Below are positions 34,940-44,376 of a DNA stretch of 64,000 nucleotides, piece after piece. Location of the stretch: contig NZ_JAUFQQ010000005.1 in NCBI RefSeq assembly GCF_030409845.1, forward strand, positions 1,674,001-1,738,000. Direction: 5' to 3'. Within the stretch, counting starts at the first letter, position 1; every line of letters starts with the position of its first letter. Below the pieces are notes generated by a model. It was not told the origin of the DNA. It did no database searches and saw only the letters and a list, made by a program, of their open reading frames with translations. Source of the DNA: Flavobacterium branchiarum (GTDB taxonomy: Bacteria > Bacteroidota > Bacteroidia > Flavobacteriales > Flavobacteriaceae). A program made the translations under genes and the position numbers.

Positions 34940-37780
34940 ATGAAGACAATGAAAAATTGGTTACTCACAGGACTATTGTTCATGATAGTTTCAACCGTAT
35001 TTTCTCAAGGAAAAATCACCGGTACTATTACTGATGGTTCAAGTTCTTTACCAGGAGCAAATGCTGCTATTAAAGGATCAACCGATGCTAGTTCTAGCGA
35101 TTTTGATGGAAAATTTACTATTACAACTTCAGTTGCATCTGGAGAAATAGTTATTTCTTACTTAGGTTACGATTCTAAAACGGTTAAATTCTCAGTTTCT
35201 AAAGGAGGAACAACTAATTTAGGTACTATCGTTTTAACATCAAACTCTAACCAATTAGACGAGATTGTTATCAAAAGCACAATTGTTGATATCGCTAAGG
35301 ACAGAAAAACTCCTGTTGCCGTTTCTACAATTAAAGCTGCTGAAATTCAAGCAAAATTAGGAACTCAAGAATTTCCTGAGATTCTAAGAAACACACCTTC
35401 AGTATATGCTACAAAAGGTAGTGGTGGATACGGAGATTCAAGAATTAACATTCGTGGATTTGACCAAAAAAACATTGCTGTAATGGTAAATGGTATGCCA
35501 ATCAACGACATGGAAGGTGGAACAGTTTACTGGAGCAACTGGGCTGGACTTGCTGATGTAACTTCTGCTATGCAAGTACAAAGAGGTTTAGGTTCATCTA
35601 AGCTTGCTGTTTCTTCTGTAGGAGGAACAATAAACATTGTAACTAAAGCTTCTGACATGAAAGAAGGTGGTTCATTCTCTTCTGGTTTTGGTAATGCAAA
35701 TTATTTAAAATTACAAGGTTCTTACAATACTGGAAAATTAGAAAACGGACTTTCTGCTTCTGTTTTATTATCTCAAACTCGTGGAGATGGATACATCAAC
35801 GGAACAGAATTTGAAGGTACTAATTACTATGTAGCTTTAGGATACGCTACAAAAAACAATAAACACGATTTTCAATTTACTGTAACTGGTGCGCCACAAT
35901 GGCACAACCAAAGATCTTCAAACATATCAATTGAAACTTACCAAAAATACGGTACTGCTGAAAACCCAAACACAAGATATAATGCAGATGCAGGATATTT
36001 AAATGGGGAATCATATAATATCAGAAAAAACTACTACCATAAGCCTATTGCAGCTTTGAACTGGGATTACAAAATAAACGAAACTACCAAACTTTCTAGT
36101 GTACTTTACGCTTCTATGGGACGTGGTGCTGGAGCAGGTGCTTCAGGTGGAATTAGAGGAAAAGTTTACAGTGATGCTACTGCATTCAGAACTGCTAATG
36201 GATTAGTAGATTATGATAAAATTGTAGCTTACAACTCTGGTCAATCAGTATACATAAATGGTTTTACTGGATTACAAACTAGAAAACAAGTTACCACTCC
36301 TGATGGTCTTCGTTACCAAAATAATTTCTCTTCAGGATCTAACGCAAACACTCCTGCAGCTGCAAGCTCTGGAACTTCTGGAATCTCTCAAACTGCTTCT
36401 ATCAACTCACATGACTGGTTTGGTGCTGTAATTAATTTAAATAAAAAATTAAGCAACACATTAACTTTAGATTTCGGAATTGATGCTAGAACTTACAAAG
36501 GATACCACTTTACTGTACTAAATGACTTATTAGGTGGAGATGAATTTTACGATACATCTATCAAAAGCTTACAACCAGGCGGAAGACACCTTACTACTAC
36601 TTACGCAACAGACGTTCAATGGAACCCTTTCAAAAAGGTTGACTATGAGAAAATCTCATTTAACAGTACTGGAAACGTAAGATGGTACGGAGCTTTTACT
36701 CAACTTGAGTATTCTAAAGACAATTTAACAGCATTTATTCAAGGAGCTATATCTCAACAAGGATACAAAAGAGAAGACAACTTCGTTTACGATCCAGCTA
36801 CACAACCTGAATTAGCTTCTACACCTTACAAAAACATACTAGGAGGTAACGTTAAAGGGGGTGCAAACTATAACATTAACGAAAAAAACAATGTATATGT
36901 AAATGCTGGTTATTACTCAAAACAACCGTTCTTTAACGCTGTTTACCCAAATAACAAATCTACATTAAACCCTAACCTTACTAACGAAAAAATCATTGGT
37001 TTTGAAGCAGGATACGGATTCCGTTCTCGTTATTTCAATGCTACTGTAAACGTTTACAATACAACTTGGAACGATAGATACTTAAAAGGTAGAGCTCTTC
37101 CAACATCTCCGGAATTCCCTTCAAATACAACTTACACAGAATACATTGGACTTGATGAAGTTCACTCAGGGATTGAATTTGAGGCAAACTCAAACATAAC
37201 TGAAAAATTAAAAGTGAACGCAATGTTCTCTTACGGAATCTGGGAATACAAAGGAAACGCTACTGTAAATGCTTATTTACAAGCAGATAACACTCCAATC
37301 CCTGCATATACTGGACTTACAGTTTACATGGACAAAGTAAAAGTAGGAGATGCTGCACAAGTTACTGCTTCTTTAGGTGCATCTTATGAAGTTCTAACAA
37401 GAGTAACATTAGACGCTAACTACAACTTTAATGACAAATTGTACGCAGGAATTAGCCCTATTGATTTTTCTTCTCCAACAAACAAAGGAGCATTAGAATT
37501 ACCTTCTTACGGAATACTAGATGCTGGTTTCTCTTACAAGATGCTACTAGGTAAAGACAAAGACAAATCAATGAACTTTAGATTAAACGTGAACAACGTT
37601 TTAGACAAATTGTATATTGCTGAATCTAGAACAAATACTTTTGCTAGTGATTTCGTTAACGGAAAAGATGGAAACACTTTTGCTCAAGCTGGAAAAACAT
37701 TTGACGGCGTAGCAACAAGTAACCAAGTATACTTTGGTTTCGGAAGAACTTGGAACTTTACATTAAGTTATAACTTCTAA
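34940..37780 (+). CDS. TonB-dependent outer-membrane receptor with carboxypeptidase-like domain
   Basis: A 946-residue receptor. It has a signal peptide (to about residue 22, VFSQ), an N-terminal carboxypeptidase-regulatory-like domain (GKITGTITDGSSSLPGANA, residues ~24-105), a plug domain (about 110-230, with ILRNTPSVYATKGSGGYGDSRINIRGFDQ) and a 22-strand-type barrel ending in LSYNF. No SusD partner follows, so it is probably not a glycan SusC; such lone receptors often take up siderophores, metals or other small ligands. The ligand is unknown. It is monocistronic with its own promoter and terminator. Confidence 0.9.
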   Translation: MKTMKNWLLTGLLFMIVSTVFSQGKITGTITDGSSSLPGANAAIKGSTDASSSDFDGKFTITTSVASGEIVISYLGYDSKTVKFSVSKGGTTNLGTIVLTSNSNQLDEIVIKSTIVDIAKDRKTPVAVSTIKAAEIQAKLGTQEFPEILRNTPSVYATKGSGGYGDSRINIRGFDQKNIAVMVNGMPINDMEGGTVYWSNWAGLADVTSAMQVQRGLGSSKLAVSSVGGTINIVTKASDMKEGGSFSSGFGNANYLKLQGSYNTGKLENGLSASVLLSQTRGDGYINGTEFEGTNYYVALGYATKNNKHDFQFTVTGAPQWHNQRSSNISIETYQKYGTAENPNTRYNADAGYLNGESYNIRKNYYHKPIAALNWDYKINETTKLSSVLYASMGRGAGAGASGGIRGKVYSDATAFRTANGLVDYDKIVAYNSGQSVYINGFTGLQTRKQVTTPDGLRYQNNFSSGSNANTPAAASSGTSGISQTASINSHDWFGAVINLNKKLSNTLTLDFGIDARTYKGYHFTVLNDLLGGDEFYDTSIKSLQPGGRHLTTTYATDVQWNPFKKVDYEKISFNSTGNVRWYGAFTQLEYSKDNLTAFIQGAISQQGYKREDNFVYDPATQPELASTPYKNILGGNVKGGANYNINEKNNVYVNAGYYSKQPFFNAVYPNNKSTLNPNLTNEKIIGFEAGYGFRSRYFNATVNVYNTTWNDRYLKGRALPTSPEFPSNTTYTEYIGLDEVHSGIEFEANSNITEKLKVNAMFSYGIWEYKGNATVNAYLQADNTPIPAYTGLTVYMDKVKVGDAAQVTASLGASYEVLTRVTLDANYNFNDKLYAGISPIDFSSPTNKGALELPSYGILDAGFSYKMLLGKDKDKSMNFRLNVNNVLDKLYIAESRTNTFASDFVNGKDGNTFAQAGKTFDGVATSNQVYFGFGRTWNFTLSYNF

Positions 37781-37803
37781 TATTTAGAATCATAATAATT
37801 ATC

Positions 37804-37842
37804 AAAAACGGCATTGGCTTTTAGCTTAATGCCGTTTTTTTT
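37804..37842 (+). terminator. Terminator of the TonB receptor gene
   Basis: AAAAACGGCATT (37804-37815) pairs with AATGCCGTTTTT (37828-37839), followed by more T residues. Confidence 0.9.
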
Positions 37843-37857
37843 TGCCATATTTTTGTT

Positions 37858-37865
37858 TATATTTG
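37858..37865 (+). promoter_or_regulatory. -7 box of the small membrane protein gene
   Basis: TATATTTG, 19 bases before the ATG at 37885. A second match, TATTTTTG, lies at 37848-37855. Confidence 0.5.
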
Positions 37866-37884
37866 TTAAAAAAACTTAAGTTCT

Positions 37885-38307
37885 ATGTACGATTTTATAC
37901 AAAAATTCCACTCTGGATGGGCATATATTGTCTTAATCCTTCTATTAGTTGCAGTTGTAAATGCCATCATCGGCTTTGCTTCAAAAAAAGAGTTCACACC
38001 TACAGATCGTAAGATTGGCCTTTTTACATTAATTGCCACTCATACACAATTACTAATTGGTTTGATTCTTTATTTTGTTTCACCACTAGGTAAAGCAGCT
38101 TTTGGGCAAATGTCAAACGCAGCACTTAGACTTACATCGTTAGAACATCCTTTAATTAACATTATAGCCATCATTTTGATAACTGTTGGATGGTCAAAAC
38201 ATAAAAATTTAATCACTAGCGAATCAAAATTTAAAACTTTTTCAATCTTTTACGGATTAGGATTAGTACTGATTTTAAGTAGATTGCCATGGAACTTATG
38301 GTTCTAA
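37885..38307 (+). CDS. Small four-helix integral membrane protein
   Basis: A 140-residue protein with four hydrophobic segments (about residues 11-31, 46-65, 87-105 and 118-135). Several conserved-looking His residues (THTQLLIG, EHPLINI) sit in or near membrane helices, as in small haem-binding or quinone-linked membrane proteins; this is only suggestive. Related flavobacterial proteins are often given unreliable names. The function is unknown. It has its own promoter and terminator. Confidence 0.7.
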   Translation: MYDFIQKFHSGWAYIVLILLLVAVVNAIIGFASKKEFTPTDRKIGLFTLIATHTQLLIGLILYFVSPLGKAAFGQMSNAALRLTSLEHPLINIIAIILITVGWSKHKNLITSESKFKTFSIFYGLGLVLILSRLPWNLWF

Positions 38308-38317
38308 AAATACAGAC

Positions 38318-38343
38318 AAAGCCCTAATTATAGGGCTTTTTTT
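38318..38343 (+). terminator. Terminator of the small membrane protein gene
   Basis: AAAGCCCTA (38318-38326) and TAGGGCTTT (38331-38339) with a 4-base ATTA loop and a following T run. Confidence 0.9.
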
Positions 38344-38390
38344 AATTTCGGCATATTATTTGTGTAAGTTATCACCTTAAAAATAAATTT

Positions 38391-38900
38391 ATGAGTAATA
38401 AAACATCAATCTTTATCTCTATCCTTATCATTACTTTCTTAAGTTGTGGTTTTTCATATATTACGAGTCAAACTAAACCAACTGAACCTAAGATAATACT
38501 AGATACCCTAAAAAATTCAAAAAACAAAACAGTTGCCTCCCCTACTAATAAAGAAAATGACTCTATAACTATAGACAAAAATTCCAAATTAAAATTATAT
38601 AAAAAAACCGCCCACGCTTCTTATTATGCTGATCGTTTTAATGGTCGAAAAACCGCAAACGGAAGTCGTTTCAGCAACAATAAATATACTGCCGCTCACA
38701 AAAAACTTCCTTTTGGAACCAAAGTAAAAGTAACAAACGAAGCCAATGGAAAATTTGTAATTGTAGAAATTACAGACAGAGGACCATTTGTAAAAACACG
38801 CGAAATAGATTTATCCAAACGTGCTTTTATGGACATCGCTAAAAACAAAGGGGCTGGAGCAATGAAAGTAACTATTGAGACAATAGAAAAAATTAAATAA
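38391..38900 (+). CDS. RlpA-family septal/lytic transglycosylase-like lipoprotein
   Basis: A 169-residue protein with an N-terminal membrane/lipoprotein-like signal (ITFLSC, Cys at 19) and a C-terminal double-psi beta-barrel (residues ~75-165). RlpA signatures are ASYYADRFNGRKTANGSRFSN, AAHKKLPFGTKVKVTN and ITDRGPFVKTREIDLSKRAF, including the catalytic-type Asp of TDRGPF. RlpA proteins cut denuded glycan strands or associate with the septum. The 3' end overlaps the convergent DinB gene by 8 bases. Confidence 0.9.
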   Translation: MSNKTSIFISILIITFLSCGFSYITSQTKPTEPKIILDTLKNSKNKTVASPTNKENDSITIDKNSKLKLYKKTAHASYYADRFNGRKTANGSRFSNNKYTAAHKKLPFGTKVKVTNEANGKFVIVEITDRGPFVKTREIDLSKRAFMDIAKNKGAGAMKVTIETIEKIK

Positions 38901-39348
38901 ATTTTTGAATACTCATCATGATTCCAAAATGGAGTGCTTCATGATAGTTATTATAAATTATTGCATCTTCCGTGCTTTTAAAAGTAAAACCAAGGCTTGT
39001 CGTGAACTCATTATAGGTATTAAACACTTTTTCATTATAATCTGCTTCTGTTTTAATTATAGTTTCAAAAAGTAATGATTTAATTTCCTCAAGTTCTTTT
39101 TGTGATATATCGCCTTCAGGCTTGGTTCCTTTTCTATATTTCCCTACAAACTCATCCGAAACCATCATAGGCAAACCTGACAACTTATAAACCAGTATTT
39201 GCTGTGTGACAACAATATGCGCAATATTCCAAATTAGATTATTACTAAACCCTTCTGGAATTTTATTTAGTTGTTCTAAAGAATAATTATCTAAAAATTG
39301 TGATGTTAATTTTCTACTTGTTCGAATAATTTCAAATGTTTGATCCAT
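38893..39348 (-). CDS. DinB-family protein
   Basis: A 151-residue four-helix protein of the DinB/YfiT superfamily. The metal-type His positions are NIAHIVVTQQ in helix 2 and NYHEALHFGIM in the last helix, consistent with the three-His site seen in the family, whose enzymatic role is usually unknown (some are thiol-S-transferases). Its 3' end overlaps rlpA-like on the other strand. The upstream region contains a perfect 22-base palindrome shared with the divergent arsC-like gene. Confidence 0.85.
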   Translation of the reverse strand: MDQTFEIIRTSRKLTSQFLDNYSLEQLNKIPEGFSNNLIWNIAHIVVTQQILVYKLSGLPMMVSDEFVGKYRKGTKPEGDISQKELEEIKSLLFETIIKTEADYNEKVFNTYNEFTTSLGFTFKSTEDAIIYNNYHEALHFGIMMSIQKFI

Positions 39349-39372
39349 GATTTTGTTTTTTTATAAAAATAG

Positions 39373-39394
39373 CCCTTTTAAATATTTAAAAGGG
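39373..39394. promoter_or_regulatory. Perfect 22-bp palindrome between divergent genes
   Basis: Half-site CCCTTTTAAAT is followed immediately by its reverse complement, without a spacer. It lies 25 bases upstream of the DinB gene and 28 bases upstream of the ArsC-like gene. It could be an operator for a dimeric regulator or a short bidirectional hairpin. Confidence 0.5.
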
Positions 39395-39422
39395 TTTTCT
39401 TTGTACTCTAAATTCCGACGCT

Positions 39423-39776
39423 ATGAATAAAATATACTACCTCGCTTCTTGTGATACTTGTCGCAAAATAATAAAAGGACTACCTAAAGATAATGATTTG
39501 GTATTTCATGACATTAAGCAAAACCCAATTACCGAAACTGAACTAGAAGAAATGCACCGCCTTGCAGGTAGTTACGAAGCTTTGTTTAGCAAAAAAGCAC
39601 AATTGTATAAATCAATGGATTTAAAAAACAAATCATTGACCGAAGCAGATTACAAAAAATACATATTAGAACATTACACTTTCTTGAGCCGCCCTGTCTT
39701 TATTATTGATGAAAAAATATACATTGGCAACACGCAACAAAATATCTTACAGGTAATGAGAGCTTTAACCAAATAA
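39423..39776 (+). CDS. ArsC/Spx-family thioredoxin-fold protein
   Basis: A 117-residue protein of the ArsC/Spx/YffB family, with the redox Cys pair in ASCDTCRK near the start and the SRPVFIIDEKIYIGN segment (Arg-Pro loop) of the family near the end. True arsenate reductases need an extended Arg triad; only part is clear here, so arsenate reduction is not shown and a general thiol role is possible. It is upstream of yicC. Confidence 0.85.
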   Translation: MNKIYYLASCDTCRKIIKGLPKDNDLVFHDIKQNPITETELEEMHRLAGSYEALFSKKAQLYKSMDLKNKSLTEADYKKYILEHYTFLSRPVFIIDEKIYIGNTQQNILQVMRALTK

Positions 39777-39806
39777 GCTACAACTGTATTACAGCAAATA
39801 TTTCAT

Positions 39807-39814
39807 TATCTTTG
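39807..39814 (+). promoter_or_regulatory. -7 box of yicC
   Basis: TATCTTTG, an exact -7 element, 19 bases before the ATG at 39834. Confidence 0.6.
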
Positions 39815-39833
39815 CCCCTTTATATCCAATTAT

Positions 39834-40694
39834 ATGATACAATCCATGACAGGGTTCGGTAAAGCTTCTTTGCAATTACCAACAAAAAAAATTACTGTAG
39901 AAGTAAAATCGTTAAACAGTAAAGGTTTAGACCTCAATGTTAGAATGCCTTCACTTTACAGAGAAATGGAGTTGGGCTTACGCAATCAGATTGCATTGAA
40001 ACTGGAAAGAGGTAAGGTAGACTTTTCTATTTTTATCGAAAGCACTTCTGAGCAAACATCTACGAAAGTAAATGTTCCTATCGTGAGAATTTATATCAAC
40101 CAATTAAAAGAAGTTTATCCTGAAGCTGACGAGACTGAATTGATGAAAATGGCTATTCGTATGCCTGACACATTAAAAACAGAAAGGGAAGAAATTGATG
40201 AAAATGATTGGGAGCAAATTCAAACTGTTATTGAAGAAGCATTACAAAACATCTTGACTTTCAGAAAAGACGAAGGTGAATCTCTTGAAAAAGAATTTCA
40301 ATTGCGCATAGGCAATATCCGTCAATATATGACTGATGCTTTGGCATTAGATCCAGAACGTGTTCAAGCCATAAAAGACCGTTTGCAAACAGCTATTTCT
40401 GAGCTTAAGGTAAATGTTGATGAAAACCGTTTTGAACAAGAACTAATCTATTATCTTGAAAAATTAGATATAACTGAAGAAAAAGTACGCCTAACCAATC
40501 ACCTTGACTATTTCTTAGAAACTATAAAAGGTACCGAAGCCAATGGTAGAAAATTAGGTTTTATTACTCAAGAAATGGGTCGTGAAATTAATACTATGGG
40601 ATCAAAATCAAATCATGCACAAATGCAAAAATTGGTCGTGATGATGAAAGATGAACTAGAAAAAATTAAAGAACAGGTTTTAAATGTTTTATAA
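39834..40694 (+). CDS. yicC: YicC-family endoribonuclease
   Basis: A 286-residue YicC/YloC protein. The N-terminal signature MIQSMTGFGKA and C-terminal block TEANGRKLGFITQEMGREINTMGSKS plus ELEKIKEQVLN are both present, and the length is standard. In E. coli and related bacteria these proteins are RNases. It precedes gmk by 71 bases, the usual order yicC-gmk in many bacteria, with nadD further on. Confidence 0.95.
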   Translation: MIQSMTGFGKASLQLPTKKITVEVKSLNSKGLDLNVRMPSLYREMELGLRNQIALKLERGKVDFSIFIESTSEQTSTKVNVPIVRIYINQLKEVYPEADETELMKMAIRMPDTLKTEREEIDENDWEQIQTVIEEALQNILTFRKDEGESLEKEFQLRIGNIRQYMTDALALDPERVQAIKDRLQTAISELKVNVDENRFEQELIYYLEKLDITEEKVRLTNHLDYFLETIKGTEANGRKLGFITQEMGREINTMGSKSNHAQMQKLVVMMKDELEKIKEQVLNVL

Positions 40695-40765
40695 GAGCAA
40701 TTCGCTTTAAACAAAAAACCAACTAAGCGCTTGAAGCATATTGCTTGAAGCCCAAAGCATAAACA

Positions 40766-41341
40766 ATGAAAAAAGGAAAATTAATCGTATTCTCTGCACC
40801 TTCTGGTTCAGGAAAGACTACCATCGTTAGACATTTATTAAGCAAAGAAGATCTAAATTTAGAATTTTCTATCTCAGCAGCATCTCGTGATCCACGAGGA
40901 GAAGAGATCAATGGAACAGATTACTATTTCATTTCATTAGAACAGTTTAAAAAACATATCAAAGCTGAAGAATTCCTAGAATGGGAAGAAGTTTATCGTG
41001 ATAATTTTTACGGAACTTTAAAAAGTGAAATCGAACGCATCTGGGCATTAGGAAAAAATGTAATTTTTGACATTGATGTTTCTGGAGGATTGCGTATCAA
41101 GCATAAGTTCCCAGAACAAACACTTGCCGTTTTTGTAAAACCACCTAGTATTGATGAATTAAAAATACGTTTGAAAAAACGCTCTACTGAAAGCGAAGAC
41201 AAAATCAATATGCGTATTGCAAAAGCTTCTGTTGAATTAGCAACAGCTCCTCAATTTGACAAAATCATCAAAAATTACGATTTAGATACTGCCAAAGAGG
41301 AAGCTTATCAACTGGTAAAAGAATTCATTAATAAAGAATAA
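40766..41341 (+). CDS. gmk: Guanylate kinase
   Basis: A 191-residue GMP kinase (GMP + ATP to GDP + ADP). The P-loop is SAPSGSGKTT, the GMP-binding region is SRDPRGEEINGTDYYFIS and the lid has KKRSTESEDKINMRIAKA. It completes the usual yicC-gmk pair and is followed by a DoxX gene after 66 bases. Confidence 0.97.
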   Translation: MKKGKLIVFSAPSGSGKTTIVRHLLSKEDLNLEFSISAASRDPRGEEINGTDYYFISLEQFKKHIKAEEFLEWEEVYRDNFYGTLKSEIERIWALGKNVIFDIDVSGGLRIKHKFPEQTLAVFVKPPSIDELKIRLKKRSTESEDKINMRIAKASVELATAPQFDKIIKNYDLDTAKEEAYQLVKEFINKE

Positions 41342-41407
41342 AGTTTCCCACACACCCCAAAGCTATATAGAAAAATTAATTTTAGAATTAAAACAGTACG
41401 AAACATT

Positions 41408-41830
41408 ATGATTAAATTATTTCAAGTAAAAAGAAACGAAAATAACCTGAGTCTTATTATTCTTGTAATTCGATTATCAATTGCTACATTGATGATTCTT
41501 CATGGTTTACCAAAGTTAAATACACTTTTAGCAGGAGGAGAAATTCAATTTCCAGATCCTCTTGGAGTAGGAAGCACTTTCTCATTATGCCTTACTGTTT
41601 TTGCAGAAGTTGTTTGTTCCTTTTTTATTGCAATAGGATTAGGAACGCGATTTGCATCAATACCATTACTAATAACAATGTTAGTGGCTGTATTTGTTAT
41701 TCATGGCGCTGATCCACTCGATGCAAAAGAGATGGGAATACTATACCTATTATTCTACCTACTTCTTCTTGTAACCGGAAGTGGTAAATTCTCTATAGAT
41801 AGCCTTATTAGTAAAAAGAATCGTTTTTAA
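41408..41830 (+). CDS. DoxX-family membrane protein
   Basis: A 140-residue protein with four hydrophobic segments and the DoxX pattern: an N-terminal RLSIATLMILHGLPKL, the loop FPDPLGVGST, then LTVFAEVVCSFFIAIGLGTRFAS and the final LLLLVTGSGKFSIDSL. DoxX proteins are associated with redox stress or small-molecule membrane roles, without a fixed reaction. It separates gmk and nadD. Confidence 0.85.
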   Translation: MIKLFQVKRNENNLSLIILVIRLSIATLMILHGLPKLNTLLAGGEIQFPDPLGVGSTFSLCLTVFAEVVCSFFIAIGLGTRFASIPLLITMLVAVFVIHGADPLDAKEMGILYLLFYLLLLVTGSGKFSIDSLISKKNRF

Positions 41831-41949
41831 GCTTAACGGCTACTATTTCAGAACTTTTTTGAGAGTCATAAACAAGTTAACTACTCTATAACTTAAAGCA
41901 TTATTGTAGTTAATTGCGATTTGATTTATCAAACAAAATAACCATTTTT

Positions 41950-42531
41950 ATGAAAATTGGTCTTTATTTCGGAACTTTCAATCCCATTCATGTTGGGCAT
42001 CTTATTATTGCCAATCACATGGCAGAACATGCCAATTTAGACCAGGTTTGGATGGTAGTAACGCCACATAACCCGCTTAAGAAGAAGAATACATTACTAG
42101 ATGATTATCATCGCTTGCAAATGGTTCATTTGGCTACGGATAGTTTTGAAAAGTTAAAACCTTCGGATATTGAGTTTAAACTCTCTCAGCCAAATTATAC
42201 GGTAAATACTCTAGTTCATTTACAAGAGAAATATCCAAATCATGAATTTTCTTTGATTATGGGTGAAGACAATTTAAAAACGCTTCATAAGTGGAAAAAC
42301 TATGAAATAATCCTTCAAGATTATGACATTTATGTTTATCCAAGAATTTCTTCTGAAGTAGAAAACTTAGAACTAAAAAATCATCCTAAAATCCATTTAA
42401 TCGATGCGCCTATTGTAGAAATATCTTCTACTTTTATTCGTAACAATATTAAAGAAGGAAAAAATGTTCAGCCCTTATTACCCGAAAAAGTTTGGGAATA
42501 TATCGATCATAATAATTTCTATAAGAAGTAA
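41950..42531 (+). CDS. nadD: Nicotinate-nucleotide adenylyltransferase
   Basis: A 193-residue enzyme that makes deamido-NAD from nicotinate mononucleotide and ATP in NAD synthesis. The nucleotidyltransferase motif FGTFNPIHVGHL is at residues 6-17, and the C-terminal ISSTFIRNNI provides the second ATP-binding signature. I use ATG 41950 because the motif should lie near the N-terminus; the longer frame from 41914 is rejected. Its stop is followed by the convergent LysR gene after 5 bases. Confidence 0.95.
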   Translation: MKIGLYFGTFNPIHVGHLIIANHMAEHANLDQVWMVVTPHNPLKKKNTLLDDYHRLQMVHLATDSFEKLKPSDIEFKLSQPNYTVNTLVHLQEKYPNHEFSLIMGEDNLKTLHKWKNYEIILQDYDIYVYPRISSEVENLELKNHPKIHLIDAPIVEISSTFIRNNIKEGKNVQPLLPEKVWEYIDHNNFYKK

Positions 42532-42536
42532 TAAAA

Positions 42537-43433
42537 TCATTTTAAAACCTGCTTTAATTCAGTAGCAATAATTTCAAAAATAGAACCTAGATTATTGTTC
42601 TTTCCAGACAATAAAAAGACATCTATACTTGGCATTTCTTTGCTATCCCATAATAGCTTTAACTTATTTTCTTGAATTAATTCTTTAGCATTACAATTCC
42701 AAGTTATTCCAACTCCATCGTTTTTAGACAATACTCTCAACATTTCGCTTTCATTGGGAATTATATAATTAGGTACCATTGCTGGTCTTTTTTTATTAAA
42801 AACATGCAACCAAAACAATTTTATATGCGGAATCCGAGCATCGTGACTATACCATTTTTGCTCATTAAGCCAATGCTCTATATCCGAAGAATTTTTAGAT
42901 TTTAATGCTAACTTAAATCCATTGTCCTCAAGTTGTGGAGAGGAGACCATAACCAATTTAATCTTTCCAACAATTTCAGAAATAGTATCAAACGTATCAA
43001 ATTGTTTGGTAATGATTGCAAAATCAAGCTTTTTAGTGTCTACTAATTCGAAAAGCGTATCGCTATCATGGAAACTGAAATCTATAAATTCGAATTTTGA
43101 GATTAAAACACTCCCTAAACAAGCAAATAGATTTTTAGAAATCCCAACAGAGATTAATCGTTTGGCATCAGATGCTTTTGCACGAAATCCATTCTCGACA
43201 TTTTCGAGTCGATCAAGCGCATCTATAATCAAATTATTAAGTAACTTAGCGTAATCCGTTGGTTCAACTCCTTTTGACTTTCTATTAAAGAGCTTGTAAC
43301 CAACATGGGCTTCTAACATTGATATTTGCTGACTTACAGCTGGTTGACTTATAAAAAGTTCTTTCGCTGCCAAAGAAAAATTACCATTTTTATATACCGA
43401 TTTAAACGTTCTGTACCATTCTAAATTGACCAT
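42537..43433 (-). CDS. LysR-type transcriptional regulator
   Basis: A 298-residue regulator. The N-terminal winged HTH is at residues 1-62 (FSLAAKELFISQPAVSQQISMLEAHVGYKLFNR) and is followed by a periplasmic-binding-like effector domain. It is divergent from the DJ-1-like gene. An imperfect palindrome GATATAAATATTTTTATC (43434-43451) lies directly before its start, and the -7 boxes of both genes lie in the 87-base gap, so it probably regulates the DJ-1/YqhD-like pair. The effector is unknown. Confidence 0.9.
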   Translation of the reverse strand: MVNLEWYRTFKSVYKNGNFSLAAKELFISQPAVSQQISMLEAHVGYKLFNRKSKGVEPTDYAKLLNNLIIDALDRLENVENGFRAKASDAKRLISVGISKNLFACLGSVLISKFEFIDFSFHDSDTLFELVDTKKLDFAIITKQFDTFDTISEIVGKIKLVMVSSPQLEDNGFKLALKSKNSSDIEHWLNEQKWYSHDARIPHIKLFWLHVFNKKRPAMVPNYIIPNESEMLRVLSKNDGVGITWNCNAKELIQENKLKLLWDSKEMPSIDVFLLSGKNNNLGSIFEIIATELKQVLK

Positions 43434-43452
43434 GATATAAATATTTTTATCA

Positions 43453-43460
43453 CAAACATA
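43453..43460 (-). promoter_or_regulatory. -7 box of the LysR gene
   Basis: CAAACATA on the plus strand is TATGTTTG on the minus strand, a -7 match 19 bases before the LysR start. Confidence 0.5.
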
Positions 43461-43494
43461 ATTTATTTTATTTTTACTAATACCTAAATTGCTT

Positions 43495-43502
43495 TAATTT
43501 TG
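43495..43502 (+). promoter_or_regulatory. -7 box of the DJ-1-like gene
   Basis: TAATTTTG, 18 bases before the ATG at 43521. It overlaps the TTG at 43500, which argues against that TTG as start codon. Confidence 0.55.
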
Positions 43503-43520
43503 TCTGAAATTAAATATCTA

Positions 43521-44288
43521 ATGAAAAAAATTGCTCTATTTGTTATTATCGCATTAACTATAAACAGTGTAAAAACTACAGCGCAAAAAGTAAATAAAAG
43601 AAATATGAAAAAAGTATTATTTGTTGTTACTAGCCATGATAAATTGGGTAACACGGGCGAAAAAACTGGATTTTGGACAGAAGAACTTGCTGCTCCTTAT
43701 TATGCTCTTGCTGATAAAGGTGTAGAAATAACTATAGCCACACCTCTAGGGGGACAACCTCCGATTGATCCTAAAAGTGCTGACCCAGCATCGGCAACTG
43801 AAGACACTAAACGATTTGATGCTGATACCGTTTTATTAGAAAAATTAAAACATACTATTAAATTAACCGATGTAAATCCAGCAGATTATGATGCTGTTTT
43901 TTACCCAGGCGGTCATGGTCCTTTATGGGATTTAGCCGAAGATAAAAACTCAGCTAAATTAATTTCGGAATTTTACACTCAAAATAAACCCGTAAGCTTT
44001 GTTTGCCACGCTCCTGGCGTTCTTAAAGACGTGAAAGTAAATGGTGATTATTTAGTAAAAGGGAAAAAAGTAACTGGATTTTCTAATACAGAAGAAGAAG
44101 CTGTTGGCTTAACCAAAATAGTTCCATTCTTATTAGAAGATGTATTGCAAAAAAATGGAGCTATATTTTCTAAAGGTCCAGATTGGCAACCTTATGCTGT
44201 TGAAGATGGTTTATTAATTACTGGGCAAAATCCTGCATCATCAAAACTGGTTGCCGAAAAATTATTGCATAAATTAAATTCTAAATAA
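43521..44288 (+). CDS. DJ-1/PfpI (Hsp31-like) amidotransferase-fold protein, possibly exported
   Basis: A 255-residue protein of the Hsp31/DJ-1 class. The elbow Cys is in SFVCHAPGVL, and GGHGPLWDL supplies the other active-site loop. Hsp31-type proteins have glyoxalase III or chaperone activity. The ATG at 43521 gives a predicted signal peptide (MKKIALFVIIALTINSVKTTAQ), and a second in-frame ATG at 43605 would give a normal cytosolic start MKKVLFVVTSHDK. Both are plausible from sequence. It is divergent from a LysR gene, and a YqhD-like alcohol dehydrogenase follows after 88 bases. Confidence 0.88.
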   Translation: MKKIALFVIIALTINSVKTTAQKVNKRNMKKVLFVVTSHDKLGNTGEKTGFWTEELAAPYYALADKGVEITIATPLGGQPPIDPKSADPASATEDTKRFDADTVLLEKLKHTIKLTDVNPADYDAVFYPGGHGPLWDLAEDKNSAKLISEFYTQNKPVSFVCHAPGVLKDVKVNGDYLVKGKKVTGFSNTEEEAVGLTKIVPFLLEDVLQKNGAIFSKGPDWQPYAVEDGLLITGQNPASSKLVAEKLLHKLNSK

Positions 44289-44376
44289 AGAGGTTAAGCT
44301 ACTAAGGTTTATTGTCTTTTTTGAAAGACTTAGTACCTTAGAAGCTTAGTACCTCAGAACCTTAAACAAAAAAACT

